Of a stretch of DNA of 64,000 nt, positions 1 to 8,775 are shown in pieces. Numbering within the stretch: the stretch's first letter is position 1; the number at the start of each line of letters is the position of its first letter. Made by a program: the position numbers and the translations under genes. The notes beneath the pieces are model-generated. The model was not told where the DNA came from, did not search any database, and saw only the letters and a list, made by a program, of their open reading frames with translations. This stretch comes from Psychromicrobium xiongbiense (GTDB taxonomy: Bacteria; Actinomycetota; Actinomycetes; Actinomycetales; Micrococcaceae), in the NCBI RefSeq assembly GCF_030271165.1, contig NZ_JASSZH010000024.1, forward strand, positions 62,001 through 126,000, written 5' to 3'.

Positions 1-416
1 GTCCTGGTCACCTCCAGCGCCTCAGCCACGGCACGCTCATCCTCCGCAGACCAGCTGCTCAGCCATCCCTGATGCGGGTAGCGCCCGCGGCCCACCAGCT
101 CGGCCACGGTGATCCCCTCCGGCGCAAGTGGTGACTGGGGCAACAGTCCCAGCCGCTGCGCCACCTTGCGGGCCGGCAGCCGGTGGATGTCTGCGCCATC
201 GAGCAGTACCGCCCCACGACTGGGGGTGAGCAACCGCGCCAGCCCGCGCAGCAGGGTGGACTTCCCGCAGGCGTTGGCCCCCACGATCATGGTGACCTGC
301 CCGGGTGGCAGTTCCAGGCTGAGTCCTTCGACCACGGTCCGATCGCCGTACGCCAGGGACAGCCCCTCCGCTGCCAGCTGCACGGATTCACTCCCGGACA
401 GGGTGGATGTGTTCAT
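1..416 (-). CDS. Iron-siderophore ABC transporter ATP-binding protein (C-terminus cut off by window edge)
   Basis: Cytoplasmic ATPase of a FecCD-type siderophore importer, powering the two permeases encoded just upstream. About 138 of the usual 250-270 residues are present. The Walker A loop reads [11 protein letters not shown] near residue 47 and a Q-loop segment [11 protein letters not shown] follows; the LSGGQ signature and Walker B lie outside the window. I chose the ATG at 416 because GGAGG sits about 6 nt upstream; an in-frame ATG at 446 that overlaps the permease stop (ATGA) is an equally reasonable start and would add 10 residues. It is the last visible gene of the operon behind the iron box at 3716-3734, so it is probably iron-repressed. 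Family assignment is secure; the substrate is inferred. Confidence 0.88.
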   Translation of the reverse strand, partial: MNTSTLSGSESVQLAAEGLSLAYGDRTVVEGLSLELPPGQVTMIVGANACGKSTLLRGLARLLTPSRGAVLLDGADIHRLPARKVAQRLGLLPQSPLAPEGITVAELVGRGRYPHQGWLSSWSAEDERAVAEALEVTR

Positions 417-442
417 TGGTTCCTCCACGGGGATTTCGGTTC

Positions 443-1525
443 TCATGATCTGGTTTGTCCTGTGCCTGAGCCGGAGCCGCGGGCCAGAAGCCACAGCAGG
501 AAGGGCGCCCCTGCCGCCCCGGTGACCACGCCGACCGGCATCGCGCCTCCGGGCAGCAGGTAGGCGGCGGCATAGTCGGCCGCGAGCACGATGCCAGCCC
601 CCACCAGCGCGGCAGCAGCAAAGGACACCCGGCCACGGAGCAGGCGCCGGGAGATGGGACCGGCCAGGAAGGAGACGAAGCTGATGGGGCCGGTGGCTGC
701 GGTGGCGAGCGCAGCCAGCGCCACCCCGACGGCGCTGAGCCCCAGGACCGTCCGGCTGACCGGAACCCCCAGCCCCGCGGCCAGATCACCGCCCAGCACG
801 AGCACCCGGAGCCTGGACAGGTAGAACACCGCAAACGGCGCCACCACCATCAGCCCCACCAGCAGCACCCCGATTCGCTGCCAGGAGGCCTGGTTCAGCG
901 ATCCGGTCAGCCAGATCAGGGCCTCCTGCGCCCGGTACACCTGCGCCCGCTGCATCAGGAACACCACCAGGGCATTCATCAGGGCGGCGACGCCGATGCC
1001 GATCAGGATCAGGCGGCCCCCGGCTCGCGCCAGCGCGGCCCCGGAGCGCCCCCGGGCCAGCAAACTGATCGTCCCGGCGACGACCAGCGCCCCGAGCACT
1101 GCGAGAACCGACACGGCCGCGCCGCTGGCCGAGAAAAGCACAATAGCCACCACGGCGCTGGCGCTGGCCCCACTGGAAATGCCGATGACGTCCGGGCTGG
1201 CCAGCGGGTTGCGCAGCATGGTCTGGAAGATCTGCCCGGCCACGCCGAATGCCGCGCCCACCAGCAGCGCCAGAATGCTGCGCGGAAGCTTGTTTTCCAT
1301 CACGATGAAGCTGGCTCCGGGAATGTTTTTCCCACCCAGAATCGCCAGGAAGTCCGGCACGGTGACGGTGAAGCTGCCCAGCAGGATGTCGGCGGCCAGG
1401 AGCCCGAACACCACCAGGGCCAGCAGCGAGCAGACCAGCCGGGTGCGCCGTTGACGGCCTCGGCGCTGGGCGGGCAGGGCCGGCATCGGACGTACTTCGG
1501 TAGAGATCACAGGGCCACCAGTCAC
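443..1525 (-). CDS. FecCD-family iron-siderophore ABC permease
   Basis: Integral membrane permease of the siderophore importer, about 360 residues. After a basic N-terminus (RRGRQRRTR) the protein is hydrophobic throughout. It has the family hallmarks [40 protein letters not shown] and [11 protein letters not shown]. The GTG at 1525 overlaps the stop of the preceding permease (GTGA), which suggests translational coupling; an ATG at 1486 is the alternative start and begins closer to the first membrane segment. Two paralogous permeases, as here, normally form a heterodimer with one ATPase dimer. Family assignment is secure; the exact start is uncertain. Confidence 0.88.
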   Translation of the reverse strand: MTGGPVISTEVRPMPALPAQRRGRQRRTRLVCSLLALVVFGLLAADILLGSFTVTVPDFLAILGGKNIPGASFIVMENKLPRSILALLVGAAFGVAGQIFQTMLRNPLASPDVIGISSGASASAVVAIVLFSASGAAVSVLAVLGALVVAGTISLLARGRSGAALARAGGRLILIGIGVAALMNALVVFLMQRAQVYRAQEALIWLTGSLNQASWQRIGVLLVGLMVVAPFAVFYLSRLRVLVLGGDLAAGLGVPVSRTVLGLSAVGVALAALATAATGPISFVSFLAGPISRRLLRGRVSFAAAALVGAGIVLAADYAAAYLLPGGAMPVGVVTGAAGAPFLLWLLARGSGSGTGQTRS

Positions 1526-2577
1526 AGGGCCACCGCCTGACGTCCGCGGACCAGCCAGATGAACACCGGCGCGCCCAGGAACACCGCCACCACCCCGGCC
1601 GAGACCTCGCCGGGCAGCAGAATCATCCGGCCCACCACGTCGGCCAGCACCACCAGCAGCGGCGCTACCAGCAGGGAACCCGGCAGCAACCACTGATAGT
1701 CAGCCCCGCCGAACGCCCGCAGCAGGTGCGGAACCACCAGTCCGATGAAGCCGATCGGACCCGCCAGCGCCGTCGCACTGCCGCAGAGCAGAACCACGCC
1801 AAGCGCCGTCACGGCACGTGCCACAGCGGGCCGCTGACCCAGCCCGCGGGCCAGATCATCGCCCAGGGCCAGTGCGTTCAACCACCGCCCGGCGAAGACC
1901 ACCAGCAGCACACCCAACGCCATGAGCGGCAGCACGGCCACCAGCTCCGGCCAGCCAGCCCCGGCGAAGGAGCCGACCTGCCAGTTACGGAAGGCGTCAA
2001 AGGCATTCTGATGGGTGATCAGCACCGCGCTGACCAACGAGCTCAGCCCCGCGGTCAGCGCAGCACCGGCCAGCGCCAGCTTCACCGGGGTGGCACCGCC
2101 ACGGCCCAGACTGGCCACGGCATAGACCACGATGGCGGCCAGCGCCGAGCCGAGGAAGGCGAACCAGAGATAGCCAGTGATGGACTGCAGGCCCAGGAAG
2201 GCCGAGGCGCAGACGACGGCGAGCGCGGCACCCGAGTTGATTCCGAGCAGCCCCGGATCGGCCAGCGGGTTGCGCACCATGCCCTGCATCGCGGTGCCGG
2301 CCAGGCCCAGGCAGGCGCCGACCAGCAGTGCGGCCATCGTACGGGGGATGCGGCTCTGCACCACGGCCATATCGCCGCTCGTCAGGGCACCGGAAGTCAG
2401 GGCACCACCGGCACCACCGGCACCACCGTGTGGAGCCGCACCGAGGTTCCCCAGCACCTCTGCCACCGTGGCGAGCGGCACCGATCGGGCTCCGACCGCC
2501 ATCGAGAGCAAGGCTGCCAGCAGAAGGGCCAGCCCGAGCGCCCCCAGAATCAGGAGCCGACGTCTGCGGACCGTCAT
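1522..2577 (-). CDS. FecCD-family iron-siderophore ABC permease
   Basis: First of the two membrane subunits, 351 residues, probably with about ten helices. It opens MTVRRRRLLILGALGLALLL and carries QSRIPRTMAALLVGACLGLA, AMQGMVRNPLADPGLLGINS and the conserved GPIGFIGLVVPHLLR near the C-terminus. It starts 5 nt after the binding-protein stop codon and its own stop overlaps the next permease start. The short segment GGAGGAGGALTSGALTSGD near residue 50 is low-complexity and duplicated (ALTSG twice), in a loop where length variation should be tolerated. Confidence 0.92.
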   Translation of the reverse strand: MTVRRRRLLILGALGLALLLAALLSMAVGARSVPLATVAEVLGNLGAAPHGGAGGAGGALTSGALTSGDMAVVQSRIPRTMAALLVGACLGLAGTAMQGMVRNPLADPGLLGINSGAALAVVCASAFLGLQSITGYLWFAFLGSALAAIVVYAVASLGRGGATPVKLALAGAALTAGLSSLVSAVLITHQNAFDAFRNWQVGSFAGAGWPELVAVLPLMALGVLLVVFAGRWLNALALGDDLARGLGQRPAVARAVTALGVVLLCGSATALAGPIGFIGLVVPHLLRAFGGADYQWLLPGSLLVAPLLVVLADVVGRMILLPGEVSAGVVAVFLGAPVFIWLVRGRQAVAL

Positions 2578-2582
2578 CGTGG

Positions 2583-3653
2583 TCAGTGGGCGGAACTGGC
2601 GTCGACCGCGGCGACCATCTGGGGCAGTATCCGGTCAAGGCTCCAGGGCAGGCTCAACGGCGAGGACGCGGAGATGGCCAGGCTGAGGGTTTTGTCCGAA
2701 TCCGCAATCAGCCCGCCCTTTTTCAGGGCCGGAATCTGACCCAGCAGCGGGTCCGCCAGCAGGTCGTGTGTGGTGGTTCCATCGGGCAGCCAGCTCAGCA
2801 GCACATTGGAGTTGAGCTCGCTCGCCTTTTCCGCGGACCACGGGATGTAGAAGCCGGGCGTGCCCTTGCTGGCCTCCGACACCACGGGAGCCAGCGTCAG
2901 TCCCAGCTCCGCCATGAACCGTGAGCGCGAATCGTCTGCGGCGTAGAGGTTGATCACGGTGTTGTTCCTGGTTTCCAGGTTCGCGGCGATGAACGACTTC
3001 CCCGCCAGCTGCGGGTGGGCGGCGGCTGCGCTCTTGATTGTTTGCTGCACGCTCGTCACGAGATCCCTGGCCTGCCCTTCACGCCCCAGCGCTTTGCCGA
3101 TGGTCAGCGTGGAGTCCTGCCAGGCGGTGCTGTAGCGCTCGCCCTGGTAGGCCACCACGGGCGCGATCTTGCTGAGCTTGTCGTAGTCCTCACGGCTGAG
3201 CCCCGAATAGGCGGCCAGGATGACGTCCGGTGCGGCCTGGGCCAGAGCGGTGAAGTTCACGCCGTCCTCCTCGGAGTACAGCGTCGGCGCCTTCGGGTTG
3301 CCCAGCGGTGCTCCCAGTTTTTCCAGGGCCGCGTTCTTCCAGGGGGTCGATCCCTGGGCATCGCCACCCCAGGTGATGCGCGGAACGGCCACCGGGATCA
3401 CGCCGAGGGCCAGGGCGACGTCATCGTTGGTCCAGCTGATCGTTGCGACACGTTGTGGGAGCCTGGGGATCACCGTGGTGCCGAAGTTGTTTGGCAGGCT
3501 GACCGGGAAGGCGGAGGCATCTGCGCTACTGCCTGTTGGCGCAGTCCCGGCGTCGGAGGAGGCGATGCTGCCCGTGGAGCAGGCGGTGAGACTCACAGCA
3601 GCGACGGCCAGGGCAGCGGCTATTGCAGTGAGGGTGGGGCGTAGCGAGATCAC
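2583..3653 (-). CDS. Iron-siderophore ABC transporter substrate-binding lipoprotein
   Basis: Extracytoplasmic binding protein of the FecB/FepB type, 356 residues, tethered by lipid. The GTG at 3653 (AAGGA about 8 nt upstream) gives a textbook lipoprotein signal: a hydrophobic run TAIAAALAVAAVSLTAC with the lipobox cysteine near residue 25, then a Ser/Ala-rich linker. The mature part has RVATISWTNDDVALALGVIP and PDVILAAYSGLSREDYDKLS, typical of the periplasmic-binding-protein-like II fold. It is the first gene of the operon and lies directly behind the iron box. ABC iron(III)-siderophore uptake is well supported; the siderophore chemistry is not visible. Confidence 0.92.
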   Translation of the reverse strand: MISLRPTLTAIAAALAVAAVSLTACSTGSIASSDAGTAPTGSSADASAFPVSLPNNFGTTVIPRLPQRVATISWTNDDVALALGVIPVAVPRITWGGDAQGSTPWKNAALEKLGAPLGNPKAPTLYSEEDGVNFTALAQAAPDVILAAYSGLSREDYDKLSKIAPVVAYQGERYSTAWQDSTLTIGKALGREGQARDLVTSVQQTIKSAAAAHPQLAGKSFIAANLETRNNTVINLYAADDSRSRFMAELGLTLAPVVSEASKGTPGFYIPWSAEKASELNSNVLLSWLPDGTTTHDLLADPLLGQIPALKKGGLIADSDKTLSLAISASSPLSLPWSLDRILPQMVAAVDASSAH

Positions 3654-3715
3654 GGCGAAAGTCCTTGCAATGGAAGGTCCACCTCGACAGGGACGGGCCC
3701 ACGAGGCGCGGATAG

Positions 3716-3734
3716 TTAGGTAAACCAAACCTAA
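3716..3734 (-). promoter_or_regulatory. IdeR/DtxR iron box
   Basis: A 19-bp palindrome with perfect TTAGGT...ACCTAA ends, matching the published DtxR/IdeR consensus (TTAGGTTAGSCTAACCTAA) at all outer positions. It lies 63 bp upstream of the chosen start of the siderophore-binding protein, where it would cover the promoter. Iron-loaded IdeR/DtxR would repress the operon. Confidence 0.85.
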
Positions 3735-3815
3735 GAAACCCTAACGCAACCCGGGGCAATTAAGAAACAGCTATGTGATCTAATTCATGGTGCGGCTGAT
3801 ATGGCGGAGGCCGCG

Positions 3816-3880
3816 CCGTTCATTGTCCACTTGCGCACAGTGTCGGCGCTTCGCACTGTGCGCAAGTGGACAATGAACGG
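3816..3880 (-). terminator. Perfect 27-bp inverted repeat (strong hairpin after thioesterase gene)
   Basis: Arms 3816-3842 and 3854-3880 are exact reverse complements over 27 bp, with an 11-nt loop. It starts 20 nt beyond the stop of the minus-strand thioesterase gene and precedes the iron-regulated operon, so it probably ends transcription. There is no T-tract on either side, so it is not a canonical intrinsic terminator and may instead be an intergenic palindromic repeat. Confidence 0.65.
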
Positions 3881-3900
3881 TCTGGCAGCGAGCCCGGTCC

Positions 3901-4371
3901 TCAGCGGGAGCTGAACGGCGAGGGTCCAAGCAACGGCTCCAGCCTGCGGCGATGCTCCGGATTGAGCCGGACGAGCCGCCCGGCAGGTTCATCGAAGAAC
4001 GCCAGTGCCGTTTCCGCCACCACGCAGCGCACGTTCTCCACGGGATCGACGATGGCGTACGCCAGCGTCAGGCTGGCGCCCTTGAGTCCGCTGACCCACA
4101 GCTGGACCTCGACCGGGACGTTGCGGTAGTTCAGCGGCTGGAGATACTTGATCCGATGTTCCACCACCAGAGTCTGCACGCCGTCGGGCAGATCGTTGAA
4201 CACCGGAAGATCCACGGGGACGCCGGGACGGCCCGTTCCGGCAGGCGGCCCGAAGGCGTGGACCCGGGCCTCTTCCAGAATGCGCACGATCTCCACATTG
4301 TTGATGTGCCCATAGGCATCCATGTCTCCCCACCGCAGGGGCACCTTCAGAATCAACGGCCCAACACTCAT
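3901..4371 (-). CDS. Acyl-CoA thioesterase (4HBT hotdog fold)
   Basis: Small cytoplasmic hotdog-fold thioesterase, 156 residues, expected to hydrolyse acyl-CoA thioesters. The signature VPLRWGDMDAYGHINNVEIVRILEEAR near residues 10-35 contains the catalytic-loop Asp and the D-x-x-GHxNN motif of the 4-hydroxybenzoyl-CoA thioesterase/YbgC group. Length is normal for a single hotdog domain. AGGG lies a few nt before the ATG. The gene is monocistronic and divergent from the FBP-domain gene. Substrate unknown. Confidence 0.88.
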   Translation of the reverse strand: MSVGPLILKVPLRWGDMDAYGHINNVEIVRILEEARVHAFGPPAGTGRPGVPVDLPVFNDLPDGVQTLVVEHRIKYLQPLNYRNVPVEVQLWVSGLKGASLTLAYAIVDPVENVRCVVAETALAFFDEPAGRLVRLNPEHRRRLEPLLGPSPFSSR

Positions 4372-4712
4372 GAGCCCTACGCTACGCCAGCCGATTGAGA
4401 CCGGACGTTTGAGACCAGCCGTTTGCCAGCGGAGGAGCCACCCTGTCTAGAATGTTCAGTGGTCCCCAGGACGCCTCAGGTTCGGCACTCCTGATGGGCC
4501 TCTCGGAACGTGTCATGAACCGGGGCTGCGACGGAACGCGCCCCAGGAAGTGAGTTGGCCACGTGGCCTTCATGGAACTCAAGGTCGCATCGGCGAATAG
4601 CTGACCTACCCGGTCGCCGATGCCCAGGGCCACCCCTCCGGGCGCTTTGAGCGCGCCCAGACCCGGCCCAGCTGCCCTGATTCCAGCACCTTCCGATGTT
4701 CAAGGACTTCCC
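4372..4712. other. 341-bp divergent intergenic region
   Basis: Lies between the divergent thioesterase and FBP-domain genes and should hold both promoters. I see no convincing gene on either strand. A 10-bp perfect inverted repeat (GCATCGGCGA at 4587-4596, its complement at 4614-4623, 17-nt loop) sits 90 bp before the FBP gene and could be a hairpin in its leader or an operator. Confidence 0.5.
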
Positions 4713-5216
4713 ATGCTTCCTCTGACCCAGGACCAGATCCGTTCCAGCTTCCTCAATGCGAGTCGCAGCGAGATCAAGGCCATCACCTTCCCGGCCGACT
4801 TTGCCCAGCTGCGCTGGGAGGAGCTCGATTACCTCGGCTGGCGGGACCCCAAAATGCCTCAGCGCGGGTACCTCGTGTTCCCGGCGGACGACGGCACGAT
4901 CACCTCCGCCATCCTGCGCGCGCCCGAGGGCGGTAGCGGCAAGCTGCGTAAGGTGCTCTGCGATCTCTGCCGCGATGTGCGCTGCGAGGTGGAGGTGTAC
5001 CTTTATGTCGCACGGCGCGCCGGGGCAGCAGGCCGGGCCGGAAACACTCTCGGCACGCTGATTTGCGCTGATTTCCAGTGCTCGGCAAATCTGCGGGTTC
5101 CCGTTCCGCAGAGCCAGCGGCGCGGTGACTGGGAACAGACCCGGGAGCACAATCTCGAGGGCCTCCGGCATCGAACCGCCCGGTTCATGGCCGCCATCCG
5201 CGGCAACGAGGGCTGA
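4713..5216 (+). CDS. FBP-domain protein (EF-G-binding treble-clef zinc finger)
   Basis: 167-residue protein related to the C-terminal zinc-finger part of FusB/FusC-type EF-G-binding proteins. It carries RWEELDYLGWRDPKMPQRGY, then CDLC near residue 92, and GTLICADFQCSANLR near residue 125, which supply the paired cysteines of the treble-clef site. FusB-type proteins release EF-G from the ribosome after fusidic acid inhibition; whether this actinobacterial version gives resistance is unknown. The ATG at 4713 is preceded by AAGGAC. The gene ends 16 nt before the palindromic repeat shared with the convergent thioesterase gene. Confidence 0.85.
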   Translation: MLPLTQDQIRSSFLNASRSEIKAITFPADFAQLRWEELDYLGWRDPKMPQRGYLVFPADDGTITSAILRAPEGGSGKLRKVLCDLCRDVRCEVEVYLYVARRAGAAGRAGNTLGTLICADFQCSANLRVPVPQSQRRGDWEQTREHNLEGLRHRTARFMAAIRGNEG

Positions 5217-5227
5217 ACGCTCTGAGA

Positions 5228-5296
5228 TCCCGCCGAGAGGTGAGGTAATGCCCCTCAAAGCGCCGTTTAAGGGCGTGATCTCACCTCTCGGCGGGA
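5228..5296. repeat. Palindromic intergenic repeat, copy A (convergent terminator position)
   Basis: Outer arms 5228-5244 and 5280-5296 are a perfect 17-bp inverted repeat, and the interior pairs imperfectly, so nearly the whole 69 nt can fold. The core 5233-5291 (59 bp) matches 26570-26628 at about 44 of 59 positions, including GGGCGTGATCTCACC without change. It lies between convergent genes, and the stop codon of the minus-strand gene falls inside it. Confidence 0.75.
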
Positions 5297-5832
5297 GAGT
5301 ACGGCGCGGGTTGACGCGCTCCGGGTAGGGCGGTGGAACTCCTCCACTGCCCTACCCAGTCGGGCACCTGATGACCCTCCGGGCTGTCCCCGATCAGGGC
5401 CGCCAGTTCCTCGTTGTCCACCGGCCGCCGGTTCGCCACGAACCTCATGGCCATATGCGCGCGGACGTAGATCTCGCCGTCAACCACAATGCACTGTTCA
5501 AAAATCATCGCTTTACCGTCAAAGCCCAGCAACCGGGTCTCCAGCGAGAATCTGGTCCACAGGGTGACCGATTTGCGGAAGGTGATGGTCTCCGCGCTCA
5601 TCACCGGCATCCAGCCCCGGGCGCGCATCGGCTTCCAGATCCCGGCCCGGATCAGCAGGTCGATGCGCCCCAGATCCATCAGCGAAAAATACATGCCATT
5701 GTTGATGTGCCCTGCCACATCGATGTCGGTGAGCCAGGCGCGCATCCGCAACGTGGAGCGCTCCCACAGCCCCAGGGGCTCCTTGGTGGCAGAGAAGATC
5801 AGGTGGAAGAGGGTGCGCAACAACAGATGCAT
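5281..5832 (-). CDS. Acyl-CoA thioesterase-like hotdog protein
   Basis: 183-residue single-domain hotdog protein. The motif MRAWLTDIDVAGHINNGMYF near residues 30-50 parallels the D-x-x-GHxNN loop of thioesterases, and RIDLLIRAG and a tail with VRAHMAMRFV follow. It resembles the THEM6/Lcl-type thioesterase-like family more than YbgC, so it is only distantly related to the thioesterase at 3901-4371. The last two codons and the stop lie in the palindromic repeat, so the tail YSPAER may be repeat-derived. No strong ribosome binding site is visible. Substrate unknown. Confidence 0.82.
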   Translation of the reverse strand: MHLLLRTLFHLIFSATKEPLGLWERSTLRMRAWLTDIDVAGHINNGMYFSLMDLGRIDLLIRAGIWKPMRARGWMPVMSAETITFRKSVTLWTRFSLETRLLGFDGKAMIFEQCIVVDGEIYVRAHMAMRFVANRRPVDNEELAALIGDSPEGHQVPDWVGQWRSSTALPGARQPAPYSPAER

Positions 5833-5896
5833 AGAGCCATGTTACTGACCAGTAGCCTCAGAAGGCTGTGAGTATTCCGGCCAGCTCAGCGAATGC

Positions 5897-7219
5897 TCAG
5901 CGCACGCTCTTGATCCGGAGCACGAACACCGCGCCCAGAATCCCGATCACCCCGGCCACCAGATACAGCGCCACATAGCTGCCCACCACGGTGACCAGGA
6001 AGGCCGCCATCACGCCGGAGAGCACCTGAGGCAGGGAGTTCGCCACATTGATCACGCCCAGGTCTTTACCCCGGCTGGCAGCTGTGGGCAGGACCTCGGT
6101 GAGCAACGCCAGGTCAACGGCCAGATAGACACCCTGCCCGATGCCGAGCAGTCCAGCCCCGAGCAGAGCACCGGACCAGGTGGGGAAAAAGGCCAGGGTC
6201 ACGGCTGCGAGAGCAATAACCGCAGAGGAAACCATGACGAAGATCTTCCGCCGTCCCAGCCGGTCCGCCCACCAACCGCCGATGCCGGCCGTGACCAGGG
6301 TCAGCAGGCTGAAGATACCGGTCAGCACGAGCACCCCGAACTCCGGCTCGGTATACCCCACGCGGTCGCGCAGGAAGAAGAGCAGATAGACGATGCACAA
6401 CTGGACGCCCAGCTGGACCAGGAACCGGGTCAGCCAGGCCCAGCCGAAATCCGGGTAGCGCCGTGGGTTGATCCAGAAGCCGCGCAGAAATCCCGCCATC
6501 GACCATGGCTCCCGGGGAAGCCCCTCGGTGGGCGCGTCCTGGCTCTGGAAGAGATAGAGCAGCACCCCAGCGATGAGTGCCACGGCACAGATCACGTAGC
6601 CCAGAGCGAAGTTCTTCCCGGCAACGGCCCCCATGGCGGCACCGCACAGAATCCCGATCACCGTGCCCATGGCGACGAACCCACCGATCGAACCGCGCTG
6701 GCGCACCGGCACCCGGTCCGGGATGGCGGCCGTCACGGAGGCCAGCATGCCGTTGCAGCCCAGCTGTACCAGACACCACAGGGCGGCCATGAGAGCCACG
6801 CTGGGAGCCACGGTCAGCCCCAGCAGCGCAAGTGAGCCCAGGATGGCGCCGATCACCACCCAGGGCACGCGTCGGCCGAAGCGGGACCGGGTGCGGTCAG
6901 AGAGGGCGCCGAACAGCGGATTGGCCACCAGCGACACCGCGGCACCACAGCCGGTCACCAGCGCCAGAATCGCCTCCTTATGCGCTTCATCGAAGGCGAT
7001 GGCCTGATTGCCCAGCAGCACCTGGATCGGACCGAAGAAGGCGGCATTGATACCGACGTTAACCAGGACGACGGCGCTCACCCAGAGCGGACGGACACCC
7101 ACGGTCGGCTCAGCCAGCGGGTCCGCCTCTACGGCAGGTCCTCCGAACGAGGGGGTGCCGTCCGAAGAGAGACCGTTCGCTGCGGCGCCAGCCTGCCGTG
7201 GAGTGTTCCGGTCGCTCAT
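5897..7219 (-). CDS. MFS transporter (SLC45/sugar-symporter-like)
   Basis: 440-residue permease with about 12 membrane segments. The loop between helices 2 and 3 reads NPLFGALSDRTRSRFGRRVP, the major-facilitator signature in the form typical of SLC45/GPH-like sugar:cation symporters, and WWADRLGRRKIFVM repeats it in the C-terminal half. GGGGAGG precedes the ATG at 7219 with good spacing. It is monocistronic and divergent from the lipoprotein gene. Sugar uptake is an inference from the signature only. Confidence 0.85.
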   Translation of the reverse strand: MSDRNTPRQAGAAANGLSSDGTPSFGGPAVEADPLAEPTVGVRPLWVSAVVLVNVGINAAFFGPIQVLLGNQAIAFDEAHKEAILALVTGCGAAVSLVANPLFGALSDRTRSRFGRRVPWVVIGAILGSLALLGLTVAPSVALMAALWCLVQLGCNGMLASVTAAIPDRVPVRQRGSIGGFVAMGTVIGILCGAAMGAVAGKNFALGYVICAVALIAGVLLYLFQSQDAPTEGLPREPWSMAGFLRGFWINPRRYPDFGWAWLTRFLVQLGVQLCIVYLLFFLRDRVGYTEPEFGVLVLTGIFSLLTLVTAGIGGWWADRLGRRKIFVMVSSAVIALAAVTLAFFPTWSGALLGAGLLGIGQGVYLAVDLALLTEVLPTAASRGKDLGVINVANSLPQVLSGVMAAFLVTVVGSYVALYLVAGVIGILGAVFVLRIKSVR

Positions 7220-7372
7220 GAGGTGCCTCCCCGTCGTGGCTGGCGGTAATCTGGATTTACTCTACCTGCCCGCGGAAAGCGATCCATGACGAAGCCTGTG
7301 CTGCAATGCCCCCGCTCGCCCCGGGCCCGGGGCGCGTCATTTTCCGGTCGGCACACGGCAATTTCCGGGCGG

Positions 7373-8092
7373 GTGAAGAAGGCGACCGGCCAGGCCACCC
7401 CGGCGCTGGCCCTGCTGATCGTCGTGTTGCTGGCAGTCCTCACCGGCTGCAGCAGCACTTCCGGCGGTTCGGGGATCTGGGCACCGGCCGGATCGGGCGG
7501 CGGATCTGCGCCCACCGCAACGGCGGCCGGTTCGCAGCCCGGCAAGGATCGCACCGGGACCGACAACTCGCCGGCCACCCCGCGCAGCGATTTCAACCTT
7601 CCCACCTCGGTGGGACCGGCGTCCCTCGATTCCAAAGGGTTTCTGCACAAGCAGATCGGTCAGCTGGCTGGCGTGATCAGGGACAACGACCCGAACATCC
7701 GATTGGCCAGCTTTTCGGTGGCCGCCATCACGGCCAATTTTTCCTGCCCGGTGGACCCTGCCCTTAAACCGAAAAACGGCCACTTTGTGGCCGTTGAAAT
7801 GTGGGTGGAGACCTACAGCCTGCTTTCCAGCTCGACGACTCCCTACTTTGGTGTGAGCCCCCGCGACTTTGACATCATCGCCCCGGATGGGGCGATCACC
7901 CCCGGTACGGCCTTGGACACCTGGCCGGCACATGCCTGCCTCGATGACGGCACGGGGCTCCCGGCAAGGATCGGCCCCTCGCAGAAGGAGCGCGGTCTGG
8001 TGATTCTGGATTCTCCCGTGGCCGCCGGTTCAGTGGTGCTCTCGCAGCAGGACACCAAGGGGTCGGGCTGGCTCTGGAACATTCCGGGCTGA
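7373..8092 (+). CDS. Putative lipoprotein, DUF4352-like
   Basis: About 239 residues. The chosen GTG at 7373 gives a compact lipoprotein signal (VKKATGQ, hydrophobic ALALLIVVLLAV, lipobox LTGC at about residue 25), followed by a Ser/Gly/Thr-rich linker and a C-terminal beta-rich domain with GHFVAVEMWVETY and ERGLVILDSPVAAGSVVL, in the style of DUF4352. An in-frame ATG at 7286 has a better ribosome binding site (GGAAAG) but would put 29 residues before the signal peptide. Expected on the outer face of the membrane; function unknown. Confidence 0.7.
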   Translation: MKKATGQATPALALLIVVLLAVLTGCSSTSGGSGIWAPAGSGGGSAPTATAAGSQPGKDRTGTDNSPATPRSDFNLPTSVGPASLDSKGFLHKQIGQLAGVIRDNDPNIRLASFSVAAITANFSCPVDPALKPKNGHFVAVEMWVETYSLLSSSTTPYFGVSPRDFDIIAPDGAITPGTALDTWPAHACLDDGTGLPARIGPSQKERGLVILDSPVAAGSVVLSQQDTKGSGWLWNIPG

Positions 8093-8118
8093 GGCAGCCG
8101 CAGCCCTACGTCGCGCGG

Positions 8119-8751
8119 CTACTTCCCGGCAGCGATCTCGCCCAGCAGGGCCACCATGGCGCGCAATTCTTCGGCTGTGGGCCGGTCCTCAATCCCCGAG
8201 TCATTGCTGTCCGACTGCAGGAACAGCGCGGCGAAAACCAGTGAGGTCGCGGCACGGGCGCGCTCCGGCGTCGTCTTCTGCTCAGCCAGGCCGATCACTT
8301 CGCCCCGGAGCCCGGACATCCAGTGGTGCACCGCCGCCATCAATTCCGGCTCGGTGTGCATGAGCTTCTTCAGTTGTGGCACGCTGTCCGAACCACTGGA
8401 GAGACTGCCGATCAGCGAACACAATCCGTCGATGATCGACTCGCGGCTCTCCAGAAAATGCCGTATCCGCGACTCTGAGAGAGGCTTGTCGGGCAGGCCC
8501 AGGGAGGCGAGGGCCTTGGACGGGAAATAGTTGAAGAAGGTGCGTTCCGACACCCCGGCAAGTGCACAGATGTCCGCGATGGTGACCTGCGCCAGGCCGC
8601 GTTCCAGCACCAGGGTGCGGGCCGCCTGATGAATGGCCTGCCAGGTCTGCTGCTTCTTCCGCTCGCGTAGCGAATGAGACGGCGAGTGCGGCGATGCCGC
8701 CTCCTCCTCGGGAGAGGCTGCGTGGGCGTCTGTGGGGGGAACGCTGTTCAT
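8119..8751 (-). CDS. TetR-family transcriptional regulator
   Basis: 210-residue repressor with an N-terminal helix-turn-helix (QVTIADICALAGVSERTFFNYF) and a divergent C-terminal ligand domain. It lies directly downstream of, and on the same strand as, the DHA2 drug exporter, an arrangement in which the regulator usually represses the exporter operon. The ATG at 8751 is preferred over 8760 for spacing to AGGA. A strong hairpin between the two genes may lower its expression relative to the exporter. Ligand unknown. Confidence 0.88.
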   Translation of the reverse strand: MNSVPPTDAHAASPEEEAASPHSPSHSLRERKKQQTWQAIHQAARTLVLERGLAQVTIADICALAGVSERTFFNYFPSKALASLGLPDKPLSESRIRHFLESRESIIDGLCSLIGSLSSGSDSVPQLKKLMHTEPELMAAVHHWMSGLRGEVIGLAEQKTTPERARAATSLVFAALFLQSDSNDSGIEDRPTAEELRAMVALLGEIAAGK

Positions 8752-8775
8752 GGGATGCATCCTGTCCGGCCTGTC

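Noticed and set aside
3816..3880. Insertion-sequence ends or attachment site
   Set aside because: No transposase or integrase gene and no target duplication are visible around the inverted repeat.
4476..5258. A 260-codon minus-strand frame opposite the FBP-domain gene
   Set aside because: The plus-strand frame has recognisable zinc-finger motifs and a ribosome binding site; the minus-strand product has no family features.
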